A DNA stretch of 6,418 bases, taken from contig JADLHV010000119.1 of assembly GCA_020848595.1 (NCBI GenBank), positions 1 to 6,418 of the forward strand, read 5' to 3'. Source of the stretch: Bacteroidia bacterium. Lineage in GTDB: Bacteria > Bacteroidota > Bacteroidia > NS11-12g > UBA955. The notes beneath the pieces were generated by a model. That model worked only from the letters and a program-made list of their open reading frames with translations, was not told the origin of the DNA and made no database searches. A program made the translations under genes and the position numbers. Numbering within the stretch: position 1 is the stretch's first letter; each line of letters opens with the position of its first letter. Below, in pieces: positions 1 through 6,418 of this stretch.

Positions 1-72
1 GCAGCAGGAGTTTACACAATCAAGTTAATTGTTAATGGCGAGGTAGTAACTAAGCGTGTCGTATTGCAATAA
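1..72 (+). CDS. 3' end of a secreted protein with a T9SS type A-like C-terminal sorting tail (partial)
   Basis: Only the last 23 codons and the TAA stop are present; the gene begins left of the window. The visible peptide starts AAGVYTIKL, continues through a VNGE turn and ends TKRVVLQ. This pattern (G-[VI]-Y, alternating hydrophobic strand, short G/N turn, then a T-K-[KR]-hydrophobic strand ending at the C-terminus) is the end of the type A sorting domain that directs Bacteroidota proteins through the outer membrane by the type IX secretion system, usually with tail cleavage and attachment to the cell surface. The catalytic or binding part of the protein is not visible, so its function cannot be stated. 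A strong terminator follows 22 bases after the stop, so this is the last gene of its transcript. The reading frame is sure because of the terminator position and motif; the T9SS call rests on a short match. Confidence 0.8.
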   Translation, partial: AAGVYTIKLIVNGEVVTKRVVLQ

Positions 73-94
73 TTAATCTGAATCAATTATAATT

Positions 95-127
95 AACGCA
101 CCAGTGTAAAAGCTGGTGCGTTTTTTT
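95..127 (+). terminator. Rho-independent terminator of the left-edge gene
   Basis: A perfect 10-bp inverted repeat (AACGCACCAG at 95-104 and CTGGTGCGTT at 113-122) encloses an 8-base loop and runs into seven T residues (121-127). It has a G/C-rich core and a U-tract, and lies 22 bases after the stop codon at 72. Read on the minus strand, the same hairpin is followed only by an interrupted TTAATTATAATT stretch, so it may also act as a weak backstop for leftward transcription from the glyA unit. Confidence 0.93.
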
Positions 128-285
128 GTGCAAAAGATATTCTAACAGCGGTTTGAATAAAAATAGAAGGGATTTATAGCAAACTTATTTTTTATAGCTT
201 AGAATCCAATTAAACTGCATTTAATAAGACTTTAGATACAATTAATTAGAAGTACTAATTAGTTATTTAGGGTAGTAAAATCAAC
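128..285. other. Intergenic spacer between convergent transcripts, no gene seen
   Basis: This AT-rich spacer lies between the left-edge terminator and the stop codon of the leftward membrane-protein gene. No open frame with a plausible start is seen on either strand. It contains a weak AT-only inverted repeat (240-249 with 255-264, 5-base loop, one G-T pair on the plus strand) and a trivial 8-bp direct repeat TTTATAGC (173-180 and 191-198). Neither has a T-tract in the right place for a convincing leftward terminator, so where the glyA transcript ends is unresolved. Confidence 0.6.
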
Positions 286-690
286 TTATAAATCTTGATT
301 GTCAATGATATCATTTGGTTTATCCTCTACAATGTGTCCATAAACACTTAAAAGGGTAAAGTAAATTGCTAAACAAAGTAGACCAAAAGCGAGGATAATA
401 TTTCCAAAAGGGAGATGTAAATATTTGAAGATAGCACCAGTTATGATAGTGAAATTAGACAAAGGGCGCACAAATTTGAGCAATTTAAGGGCTATTTTAG
501 GTAGATTTTCATCATTGATTTTAATGTTTATTTTAAAGACAATAGAAATACCGAACCAAATGAAGAGCACTATAGTTGGCAAGAATCTATAAAATATACC
601 TAAGAAAATGTTAGAGTTATAATCCCAAAAAAATTGGAGTAAAACAAGCAAGAATGCCAGCCACAAAAGTATGGACCGGAAAATAAGCAT
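286..690 (-). CDS. Small multi-pass inner-membrane protein with a GldL-like G-A-x-F-K-x-x-H-x-P motif
   Basis: The protein has 134 residues and its function is unknown. It is strongly hydrophobic: one membrane segment at about residues 5-22, a second at about 30-52, and a third at about 95-117. Residues 76-92 could form a further short or re-entrant segment. A basic and polar stretch (about 53-75) separates the halves, and the C-terminus (120-134) is acidic and soluble. Residues 85-100 (GAIFKYLHLPFGNIIL) resemble the G-A-[LI]-F-K-x-x-H-x-P motif found near the start of the gliding and T9SS motor protein GldL and in several short uncharacterised Bacteroidota membrane proteins. The match is to that motif only; the protein lacks the long cytoplasmic domain of GldL. 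The ATG lies 2 bases after the glyA TAA, which supports this start and suggests co-transcription and translational coupling with glyA. No Shine-Dalgarno sequence is visible. It may be a conserved membrane protein unrelated to motility. Confidence 0.85.
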   Translation of the reverse strand: MLIFRSILLWLAFLLVLLQFFWDYNSNIFLGIFYRFLPTIVLFIWFGISIVFKINIKINDENLPKIALKLLKFVRPLSNFTIITGAIFKYLHLPFGNIILAFGLLCLAIYFTLLSVYGHIVEDKPNDIIDNQDL

Positions 691-692
691 GA

Positions 693-1976
693 TTATTTAT
701 AGAGAGGAAATTGGGTCATCCAAGAATTAACTTGATTTTTTATATCAGAGATTACATCTGGATTATCGTGATTCATAAGTGCCTTATCTATAAATTGAGC
801 TATTTGTGGCATATCATTTTCTTTCATACCGCGTGTAGTTATAGCAGGCGTACCTAATCGAATACCTGAAGTTACAAATGGAGACCTTGTTTCGAAAGGC
901 ACCGTATTTTTATTTATAGTAATATCACATTTAACCAAAGTATTTTCGGCCAATTTACCTGTAATAGTATCACCTTTAGGTCTAAGATCTATAAGCATTA
1001 AGTGATTATCAGTACCACCAGAAATAATTTTATAGCCAAGGTCAACCATTGCTTTAGCTAAAGCAGCGGCATTAGTTTTAACTTGAGACATATAAGATTT
1101 ATATTCAGGGCTAAGAGCTTCACCAAAAGCAACGGCTTTAGCGGCAATGACATGTTCGAGTGGTCCACCTTGAGTACCAGGGAATACAGCACCGTCTAAA
1201 ACAGCACTCATCATTTTCATTTCTCCTTTTGGCGTTTTAAGTCCCCAAGGATTTTCGAAATCTTTACCCATTAAAATTACACCACCTCTAGGACCTCTTA
1301 AGGTTTTATGGGTAGTAGAAGTTATTATATGACAATGAGGTACAGGATTATTAAGTAAACCAGCGGCTATTAAACCAGCGGGATGTGAAATATCGGCCAA
1401 TAACAAAGCACCTACACTATCGGCAATTTCTCTAAGAGTTTTATAATCCCAATCTCTACTATAAGAAGAAGCACCACAAATAATAAGTTTAGGTTTTTCT
1501 CTTTCTGCAATTTCTGCAATTTTGTTAAAATCGATTCTTCCAGAATCCTGTTCAACACCGTAAAAGCTTGGTACATATAGTTTACCAGAGAAATTTACAG
1601 GTGACCCATGAGTTAAATGACCGCCATGACTTAAGTCAAATCCAAGAATTTTATCACCTGGATTCAGGCATCCTAACATGACAGCAGCATTAGCTTGAGC
1701 ACCACTGTGAGGTTGAACGTTAGCCCATTCGGCGCCAAAAAGTTGTTTAATTCTATCTATTGCCAATTGTTCTACTTGGTCTACGATTTCGCAACCACCG
1801 TAATAGCGTTTACCTGGCAACCCTTCGGCATATTTATTTGTAAGCACCGAGCCCATAGCTTCCATAACTTGGTTAGAAACGAAGTTTTCTGAAGCAATCA
1901 GTTCTATGCCGTGTTCTTGACGCTTTCTTTCTTGTTCAATCAGCTCAAATACGCTGTTATCTCTTTGTGTTATCAT
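693..1976 (-). CDS. glyA: Serine hydroxymethyltransferase
   Basis: This cytoplasmic, PLP-dependent enzyme interconverts serine plus tetrahydrofolate with glycine plus 5,10-methylene-tetrahydrofolate, the main entry of one-carbon units for purine, thymidylate and methionine synthesis. The 427 residues are full length (E. coli GlyA has 417). Signatures in order: ELIASENF (25-32), NKYAEGLPGKRYYGG (47-61), the HGGHLTHGSPVNFSG cofactor and substrate segment (117-131), the PLP-ring aspartate and nearby histidine in ADISHPAG (D195, H198), the Schiff-base lysine K224 in TTHKTLRGPRGG, and the carboxylate-binding arginine R373 in SGIRLGTPA. The segment NPWGLKTPKGEMKMMS (242-257) is an insertion relative to E. 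coli that is typical of Bacteroidota enzymes. The start at 1976 fits the family N-terminus, and no key residue is missing. A TAnnTTTG box lies 7 bases before the ATG. The membrane-protein gene at 286-690 follows after 2 bases, probably in the same transcript. Confidence 0.98.
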   Translation of the reverse strand: MITQRDNSVFELIEQERKRQEHGIELIASENFVSNQVMEAMGSVLTNKYAEGLPGKRYYGGCEIVDQVEQLAIDRIKQLFGAEWANVQPHSGAQANAAVMLGCLNPGDKILGFDLSHGGHLTHGSPVNFSGKLYVPSFYGVEQDSGRIDFNKIAEIAEREKPKLIICGASSYSRDWDYKTLREIADSVGALLLADISHPAGLIAAGLLNNPVPHCHIITSTTHKTLRGPRGGVILMGKDFENPWGLKTPKGEMKMMSAVLDGAVFPGTQGGPLEHVIAAKAVAFGEALSPEYKSYMSQVKTNAAALAKAMVDLGYKIISGGTDNHLMLIDLRPKGDTITGKLAENTLVKCDITINKNTVPFETRSPFVTSGIRLGTPAITTRGMKENDMPQIAQFIDKALMNHDNPDVISDIKNQVNSWMTQFPLYK

Positions 1977-1983
1977 GACGGGG

Positions 1984-1991
1984 CAAAGATA
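1984..1991 (-). promoter_or_regulatory. Candidate Bacteroidota -7 box for glyA
   Basis: On the minus strand this reads TATCTTTG, a perfect match to the Bacteroidota primary sigma factor -7 consensus TAnnTTTG, and it is followed by C as in the extended TAnnTTTGC form. No good TTG-type -33 element lies 19-21 bases upstream, so the promoter is supported by one box only. The box ends 7 bases before the glyA ATG, which would put the transcription start within a few bases of the start codon. This implies a leaderless or very short-leader mRNA if it is the main promoter. Confidence 0.55.
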
Positions 1992-2016
1992 TCTAAAGTT
2001 TTTAAATTCTAATTAT

Positions 2017-2049
2017 GTTGGATTAATCAACAATTTATTAATATATTTG
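2017..2049 (+). promoter_or_regulatory. Candidate Bacteroidota promoter (-33 GTTG, -7 TATATTTG) for the giant secreted protein gene
   Basis: TATATTTG at 2042-2049 matches the TAnnTTTG -7 consensus exactly and is followed by C. A GTTG at 2017-2020 provides a TTG-type -33 element at a spacing of 21 bases, within the usual 19-21. The predicted transcription start falls at or next to the proposed TTG initiation codon (2055), only 5 bases past the box. The arrangement mirrors the glyA box in the same 78-bp divergent region. The calls rest on consensus matching only. Confidence 0.55.
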
Positions 2050-2054
2050 CTATC

Positions 2055-2129
2055 TTGAAGAAAATTTACTGTAATAGGTTCATTATCTCTCTATTATGGT
2101 TGTGTTTGAGCATTTTAAGAATAAATGCT
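2055..2129 (+). other. Sec signal peptide coding region of the giant protein
   Basis: Codons 1-25 encode a basic n-region (K2, K3, R8), a hydrophobic core rich in I, L, W and C (9-21), and a cleavage site I-N-A with Gln at +1. Gln directly after signal peptidase I cleavage is the pattern known as the Bacteroidetes Q-rule, in which the exposed glutamine is cyclised to pyroglutamate. The cysteines at 6 and 17 do not form a lipobox followed by Cys, so this is not a lipoprotein signal. The signal peptide only exists if initiation is at or near the TTG, which is the main support for that start. Confidence 0.8.
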
Positions 2130-5100
2130 CAAGGAAACAGAGTGTCTGCCTTAGCCACAGGACCTAAAAATCTTTCTATTTGTGGTTTAAATGATACAGC
2201 GAATATAGAAGTATATAATATCTCTTCTGGTACTGTTAGCAATATCCAGGTGAAATTAGTATTGCCTCCAGGCATTCAATATATTAAAGGAACATTAAAA
2301 GGAACTGGTCTAGTAGAAAGCAATATTAGTAATTTAAATCAACCGATTTTTAGTGCACCAAATTTATTGATTGCTAAGAATTTTAAATTTAGAGTAGAAT
2401 TAACAGCAGATTGTAATTTATTTAGTTATCTCAATTCTAATAATACTCCAGCTATAGTTGTGCGAGTTGACTATTTAGGCAATTATGATGTTGGAAGCTC
2501 TATACCATTTTCGGTAAAGGTTCCTTCAGCGCAATTTGGAACAATTACAAATTTGTCATTTACAGGAGATATTGGCACTAAATTTACAAGAAGTATAACT
2601 ATTGGAAATTATGGAAAAGGTCCATTAAAGCAGTTAATTTTAAAGCGTATTAATGGAAAAGATATTAAAACATTTTATACGAGTAATGGGACTAGCCAGT
2701 TTAAGGGAGATACTGTCATTACTGTGTTTGGTGGTAGTTACTTTAAAAATATCGGAAATAAAGATACCCTTTTGGATCAAAATGAATTAATAACATTTAT
2801 AGATTCTTCAGTAATTTTAGGATGTAAATCTTTAAATACAAATTTTGAATTAAGTTGGGGTTGTAATTCAAAAACATGTCAAGTTAGTAAGATTTCGGGC
2901 TCGGCAATAATTAGTAATAAGACACCGAATTTAAAAGCTATTCCATTGCCATTTGCGCCGACTTGTTATTCGAATAACACGTTTAAATCGGAAGTAAGAT
3001 TTGTCAATATTGGCAATATGACAGCAAATTCTCCGAGAGTCGGTATTTCAGCTAATTATTATTACGTTTATTCAACTTTTGACACGAATTCAATTCGGAT
3101 AAAAGTGGGTTATAAAGACAAATGGAAAAAACCAATTATTGATAGTACTAGTGGGTCGTATAATTTAAGTTACTACGGTTGCATAGGATTATATCCTATT
3201 GGATTGTTTCGTGTAGTAAGTCCAGCTTTAGCGCCAGGAGACACATTATATGTTACATGGGATACAAAATCGTGCACACCACCCAAGTGTAGTAATGCTA
3301 GTATTGTAATAAACAGTTGGGCATATTCTGCAGATTATAAAGATCAATGCAACAATTTAAAAAAGTTAAATTGGACTTGGGGAAAAGTATACGATCAACA
3401 ATATTGCAGTGCGAGCTCATTTATTCCAACTGATTTAGTTAATAATCAAGTTGGAGAATTTAGAACATTTTTAAGTTCTGCAAGTTTGCTAAATCGAAGC
3501 ACCTCGGCATCTTACTTAGTGGATATTATTATACCTAAGGGCTTAAAGCATTCGATGCAAAAAAATGATTTGTATTTTATTAATTCAGATTTAACGGCGA
3601 CATGGAAACCTGATAGTATAGTAATGAAAGGTGATACATTAAGAGGATATTTTCCTCATCCTGTTCCAATAATATTATCGGGATCAGAGCTTGTTTATTA
3701 TCTTAAAGCGGATTGTTCAAAAGCAGGTGCAAATGGCAATCAAAACATAACTTTACAGATAAGATATAATCCAGATAAAAATTGCAAACCAGACGAGTGG
3801 CTTTATTTATTTTGTCAAACAAGCCAATTAAAAATACATTGTATAAGTAATTGTGGAGGCGGAATGAAATTTAGCGATTTCAAAGTGCAGAGGATTAATT
3901 TTGGACTACCAGATAATAATAACGATGGAAAACCAGATGTTGGAGGCGTTTTAGATAGTACTAAAATAAGAGAAGAAAGGTGCATGACTGGAGATACAAT
4001 TTTAGCAAAATTTCATGGAGTAGTAAAGAGAACTTCATCTATTATAACATGGAGAAATGCCTACATAGAAAGTTTAATCACCAATGGAAAGCACTTAGAT
4101 ATTGCCGGGATTCAATTAATAGTTTGGCGTCGAGGAGTTTCAATTTCAGTTAATTGTAATCAAATAAAAAGTTGGAAGACAATTTCAGGGAATAATGCTA
4201 CATTTAAAATAGATCTTAGTACAGACTCTATGCAGTCTTGTGTATCATCGGGATTTAGATATAGTAATGATGATAGTTTAGAAGTACGCGTTAAATTTAG
4301 GGTTTCTGGGAATATTAAAGGAGCCATCTCAAATATAGTTTTCAGTAACAGATTTTACACAAGTAATATTACAAATCCAACGAGTAATTCAAACAAATTT
4401 CAATGTGATACATTCTCTGGTCAAATGGTACTTTCAGGGTATTTTTTTACTACTTGTTGTAATGATGTTTATCAGATAAATTCTTGTTCTAAAATTAACG
4501 TTAACAATTATTATTATTTAGGGATTGGCGGAAGCAGTTATGGAGGTAATAATCAATTTCCGTATGAGTATCGAAATTTTGCTCGACTAAAAGCTATTAA
4601 ATATTATTTGCCATCAGGGTATAGTTTAAAAAATGCCACTATGTCGCAATATCGCACTAGTGGTTCCAATAAAACCGCCTTCGAAATTCAGGATTCATTA
4701 AAAGCGATTAATCCGAATTCAAATCCAATGAGTTTTGATGTTACAAAATCCTATACAGATTCATCAGGGAATATATTTCCAAGTGACGATGGATTTCACG
4801 GATATTTTCTAGCACAATTAGAGCCAAGTTGCGAGATTCAAACGAATGGACCAGTTCAATTGAAATACGATTTTATATTTGAACGACAAGGTACCTTAGC
4901 GCCAGGATACGATACAATAAGTTCTGGATTTACAGATGATATAGTATATAATAAACCAGTATATTCAATTAAGCCAGTTTCATCTATTATTTATTCGGCA
5001 CAGGATACTGCAGAATGGGAATTAAATTTTACCAATTATTCTTCAACTTTTAGTAATATAAATTCATGGTTCTCACCAGACAATAGTGGTGCTATAAAGA

Positions 5101-6418
5101 TAGTTCAAATTTTGGATATAAAAGGTGATACCTTATTGCCAAATAGCCAACAGATTTATAAAATAGGCACAATAAATAGCAATACAACCCGCAAATTTCG
5201 AGTAAGAGCCATATACAATTCATGTAAGAAGGATAGTGTTGTTTTATATGCTGGATGGAATTGCTCAGGTTATCCATCAAATTTAGCATCTTACCCTTGT
5301 CAGAAAGAAAGAATTGTATTGTATTTAGAACCACAAAACACCCAATACCAAGTTAGTTTGTCTGATTCAACTAATGTGGCCGATTTATGTGCAGGTACGC
5401 CCTATACAATGACCATTGAGAATATTGGATCAACAACAGGATACAATACAAAGGGCATTATCAATTTGCCAATAGGTATGAGTGTAGTAGCGGGTTCATG
5501 TCGAATTAAGTATCCACATAAAAACGCTTGGACTTCTATATCAGAACCTGTTTTAAAAAGTGGAACAAGTTATGAATGGAACTTATCTTCAATAAATTCT
5601 AGTTTGTCAAATGGGTTTAAAGGTGTTAGTGATACCAATAAGAATAAGATAATCTTGTATTTTAGAGTTCAAACAAGTTGCGATTACTCGAGTGGAAATT
5701 ATATACGAGCATCAGCTTCTGGAAATATAAAATGTGGGGATCCAATTTTAGTCTATCCAGCTATTAGTAATCCATTGAACATTGTTGGAGTAAGTAGGCC
5801 TTATTATACTTTATTGAAAGTCCAATCAGACACATTATTTCCATGTCAAAAACCGAGTAATGTTAAAGTAAAAATAATAAATCTAGGACCTGGATATACC
5901 GGCATTGAAGATAAGTATCAAATAGTGTTACCTCCAGGAATTTATTATGATTCGAGTTCCTATATTGGATATTATAATCCGCCAATAGACAGTTTAACAA
6001 AACAAAAAGATATTAATGGAGCAACAGAAGTAGAATTTAGTTTAAAAGATAGTATTGCACCGGGAGATAGTCTCTATTTTACATTTAATATAACATCATC
6101 TGGAGCTATACTAAATTGTGGTAATATTGATTTATATAGTCAAACGGCAGTCAAACAAGAAGTAACCTGTGTATCTGATAATAGCAAGTGTAAAATAAAT
6201 GTAGCGACAGGAAATAATCTGATTAAAACAGTAGTTGTAAAAGGTTCACTGCAATTTTCCAATCTTCAATCTAAGATACTCAGCATACAAAACGATAGTG
6301 AAGAGTTAACAATAAATTACAGAGTAACCAATTATGGCAATTCAATTGGAGCATTAGATATGGTGAAATATAAGCTCATATATGATGTTGATGGTTCTGG
6401 AACTGTTAATAAATATGA
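2055..6418 (+). CDS. Giant secreted modular (DUF11/Ig-like beta-sandwich) surface protein, N-terminal part
   Basis: The frame stays open from 2013 to the window end, so at least 1,454 residues are present and the 3' end is missing. The first in-frame ATG is at codon 322; the proposed start is TTG at 2055, which gives a complete signal peptide (MKKIYCNRF, hydrophobic core 9-21, then INA with cleavage before Q26). Modules of about 130-160 residues recur. They are marked by an N-x-G-type turn near residues 55, 185, 318, 480, 841, 994, 1123, 1276 and 1426, often followed 11-16 residues later by an [LI]PxG motif (70, 493, 852, 1138, 1292) and then by an [LI]APGD-type turn (392, 948, 1334) or a strand ending in Cys. 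This resembles DUF11-like or Ig-like adhesin repeats of large Bacteroidota exports. A DNNNDGKPD calcium-loop-like segment lies at 620-628 and a DVDGSG at 1444-1449. About 37 cysteines are present. A surface adhesin or matrix role through T9SS is inferred; the expected sorting domain would lie beyond the window. No enzyme motif is seen. Confidence 0.9.
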   Translation, partial: MKKIYCNRFIISLLWLCLSILRINAQGNRVSALATGPKNLSICGLNDTANIEVYNISSGTVSNIQVKLVLPPGIQYIKGTLKGTGLVESNISNLNQPIFSAPNLLIAKNFKFRVELTADCNLFSYLNSNNTPAIVVRVDYLGNYDVGSSIPFSVKVPSAQFGTITNLSFTGDIGTKFTRSITIGNYGKGPLKQLILKRINGKDIKTFYTSNGTSQFKGDTVITVFGGSYFKNIGNKDTLLDQNELITFIDSSVILGCKSLNTNFELSWGCNSKTCQVSKISGSAIISNKTPNLKAIPLPFAPTCYSNNTFKSEVRFVNIGNMTANSPRVGISANYYYVYSTFDTNSIRIKVGYKDKWKKPIIDSTSGSYNLSYYGCIGLYPIGLFRVVSPALAPGDTLYVTWDTKSCTPPKCSNASIVINSWAYSADYKDQCNNLKKLNWTWGKVYDQQYCSASSFIPTDLVNNQVGEFRTFLSSASLLNRSTSASYLVDIIIPKGLKHSMQKNDLYFINSDLTATWKPDSIVMKGDTLRGYFPHPVPIILSGSELVYYLKADCSKAGANGNQNITLQIRYNPDKNCKPDEWLYLFCQTSQLKIHCISNCGGGMKFSDFKVQRINFGLPDNNNDGKPDVGGVLDSTKIREERCMTGDTILAKFHGVVKRTSSIITWRNAYIESLITNGKHLDIAGIQLIVWRRGVSISVNCNQIKSWKTISGNNATFKIDLSTDSMQSCVSSGFRYSNDDSLEVRVKFRVSGNIKGAISNIVFSNRFYTSNITNPTSNSNKFQCDTFSGQMVLSGYFFTTCCNDVYQINSCSKINVNNYYYLGIGGSSYGGNNQFPYEYRNFARLKAIKYYLPSGYSLKNATMSQYRTSGSNKTAFEIQDSLKAINPNSNPMSFDVTKSYTDSSGNIFPSDDGFHGYFLAQLEPSCEIQTNGPVQLKYDFIFERQGTLAPGYDTISSGFTDDIVYNKPVYSIKPVSSIIYSAQDTAEWELNFTNYSSTFSNINSWFSPDNSGAIKIVQILDIKGDTLLPNSQQIYKIGTINSNTTRKFRVRAIYNSCKKDSVVLYAGWNCSGYPSNLASYPCQKERIVLYLEPQNTQYQVSLSDSTNVADLCAGTPYTMTIENIGSTTGYNTKGIINLPIGMSVVAGSCRIKYPHKNAWTSISEPVLKSGTSYEWNLSSINSSLSNGFKGVSDTNKNKIILYFRVQTSCDYSSGNYIRASASGNIKCGDPILVYPAISNPLNIVGVSRPYYTLLKVQSDTLFPCQKPSNVKVKIINLGPGYTGIEDKYQIVLPPGIYYDSSSYIGYYNPPIDSLTKQKDINGATEVEFSLKDSIAPGDSLYFTFNITSSGAILNCGNIDLYSQTAVKQEVTCVSDNSKCKINVATGNNLIKTVVVKGSLQFSNLQSKILSIQNDSEELTINYRVTNYGNSIGALDMVKYKLIYDVDGSGTVNKY
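3912..3938 (+). other. Calcium-loop-like DNNNDGKPD segment within the giant protein
   Basis: Residues 620-628 read D-N-N-N-D-G-K-P-D, preceded by N-F-G-L-P. The spacing of acidic and amide residues (positions 1, 3, 5 and 9 with Gly at 6) matches the D-x-[DN]-x-D-G calcium loop of dockerin, thrombospondin type 3 and EF-hand-like sequences common in large exported Bacteroidota proteins. It sits in the longest stretch without a clear N-x-G/LPxG module (about 500-840), so it may mark a linker or a different domain. Metal binding is inferred, not shown. Confidence 0.5.

Noticed and set aside
156..193. A/T-tract pairing (A-rich at 156-165 with T-rich at 186-193) as a leftward terminator
   Set aside because: The pairing is all A-T with a loop of about 20 bases and arises easily in such AT-rich DNA.
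240..264. AT-only inverted repeat as the terminator of the leftward glyA unit
   Set aside because: The stem has no G/C core (one terminal G-C pair), has a mismatch on the minus-strand transcript, and is not followed by a T-tract in the leftward direction.
1695..1892. A 65-residue open frame on the plus strand
   Set aside because: It lies wholly antisense inside the highly conserved glyA coding region, and its product has no recognisable features.
2096..2167. An ATG at 2096 as the start of the giant gene or of a small gene
   Set aside because: It is in a different frame from the giant protein and reaches a stop after 23 codons. It overlaps the signal-peptide coding region, so it is not a usable start.
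3228..4907. Identical 12-bp TTAGCGCCAGGA at 3228-3239 and 4896-4907 as a DNA repeat element
   Set aside because: Both copies encode the same L-A-P-G turn of the protein modules in the same frame. The flanks differ, so protein-level recurrence explains it.
5092..5334. An 80-residue open frame on the minus strand
   Set aside because: It lies wholly antisense inside the continuous giant open frame, has no promoter or partner gene, and its composition is explained by the complementary strand.
2055..6418. The giant gene as a toxin, polymorphic effector, defence gene or phage tail protein
   Set aside because: No toxin domain, nuclease or ATPase motif, Rhs/YD repeat or phage neighbour is visible. 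The signal peptide and diverged N-x-G/LPxG modules fit a surface protein better.

Overview
The window comes from an AT-rich Bacteroidota (Bacteroidetes) chromosome. The evidence is a C-terminal tail typical of type IX secretion system (T9SS) cargo at the left edge, a serine hydroxymethyltransferase with Bacteroidota-type sequence signatures, TAnnTTTG promoter boxes in place of a classical -10, no clear Shine-Dalgarno sequences, and a very large exported modular protein whose predicted mature N-terminus is glutamine. Order or genus cannot be assigned from this sequence.

Layout from left to right. Positions 1-72 are the last 23 codons of a rightward gene whose product ends in a probable T9SS type A sorting tail; a strong rho-independent terminator follows at 95-127. 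Positions 128-285 hold no gene. Positions 286-1976 carry a leftward two-gene unit: glyA (693-1976), then a 134-residue multi-pass membrane protein of unknown function (286-690) that starts 2 bases after the glyA stop. Positions 1977-2054 are a 78-bp divergent intergenic region with one TAnnTTTG box facing each way. From 2055 to the right edge runs a single open frame of more than 1,454 codons encoding the N-terminal part of a giant secreted protein. It has a signal peptide, recurring beta-sandwich-like modules of about 130-160 residues marked by N-x-G and LPxG motifs, calcium-loop-like Asp/Asn motifs and many cysteines. Its 3' end lies outside the window.

How the genes relate: glyA is one-carbon housekeeping metabolism (serine to glycine plus methylene-tetrahydrofolate). 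The small membrane protein is probably co-transcribed with it, but no functional link is visible. The giant protein and the truncated left gene both look like envelope or surface exports, but they are separated by the glyA unit and are not an operon. I see no RNA gene, CRISPR array, insertion sequence, phage gene or defence system. The most distinctive items are the giant modular protein, its non-ATG start, and the two promoter boxes that nearly touch their start codons.
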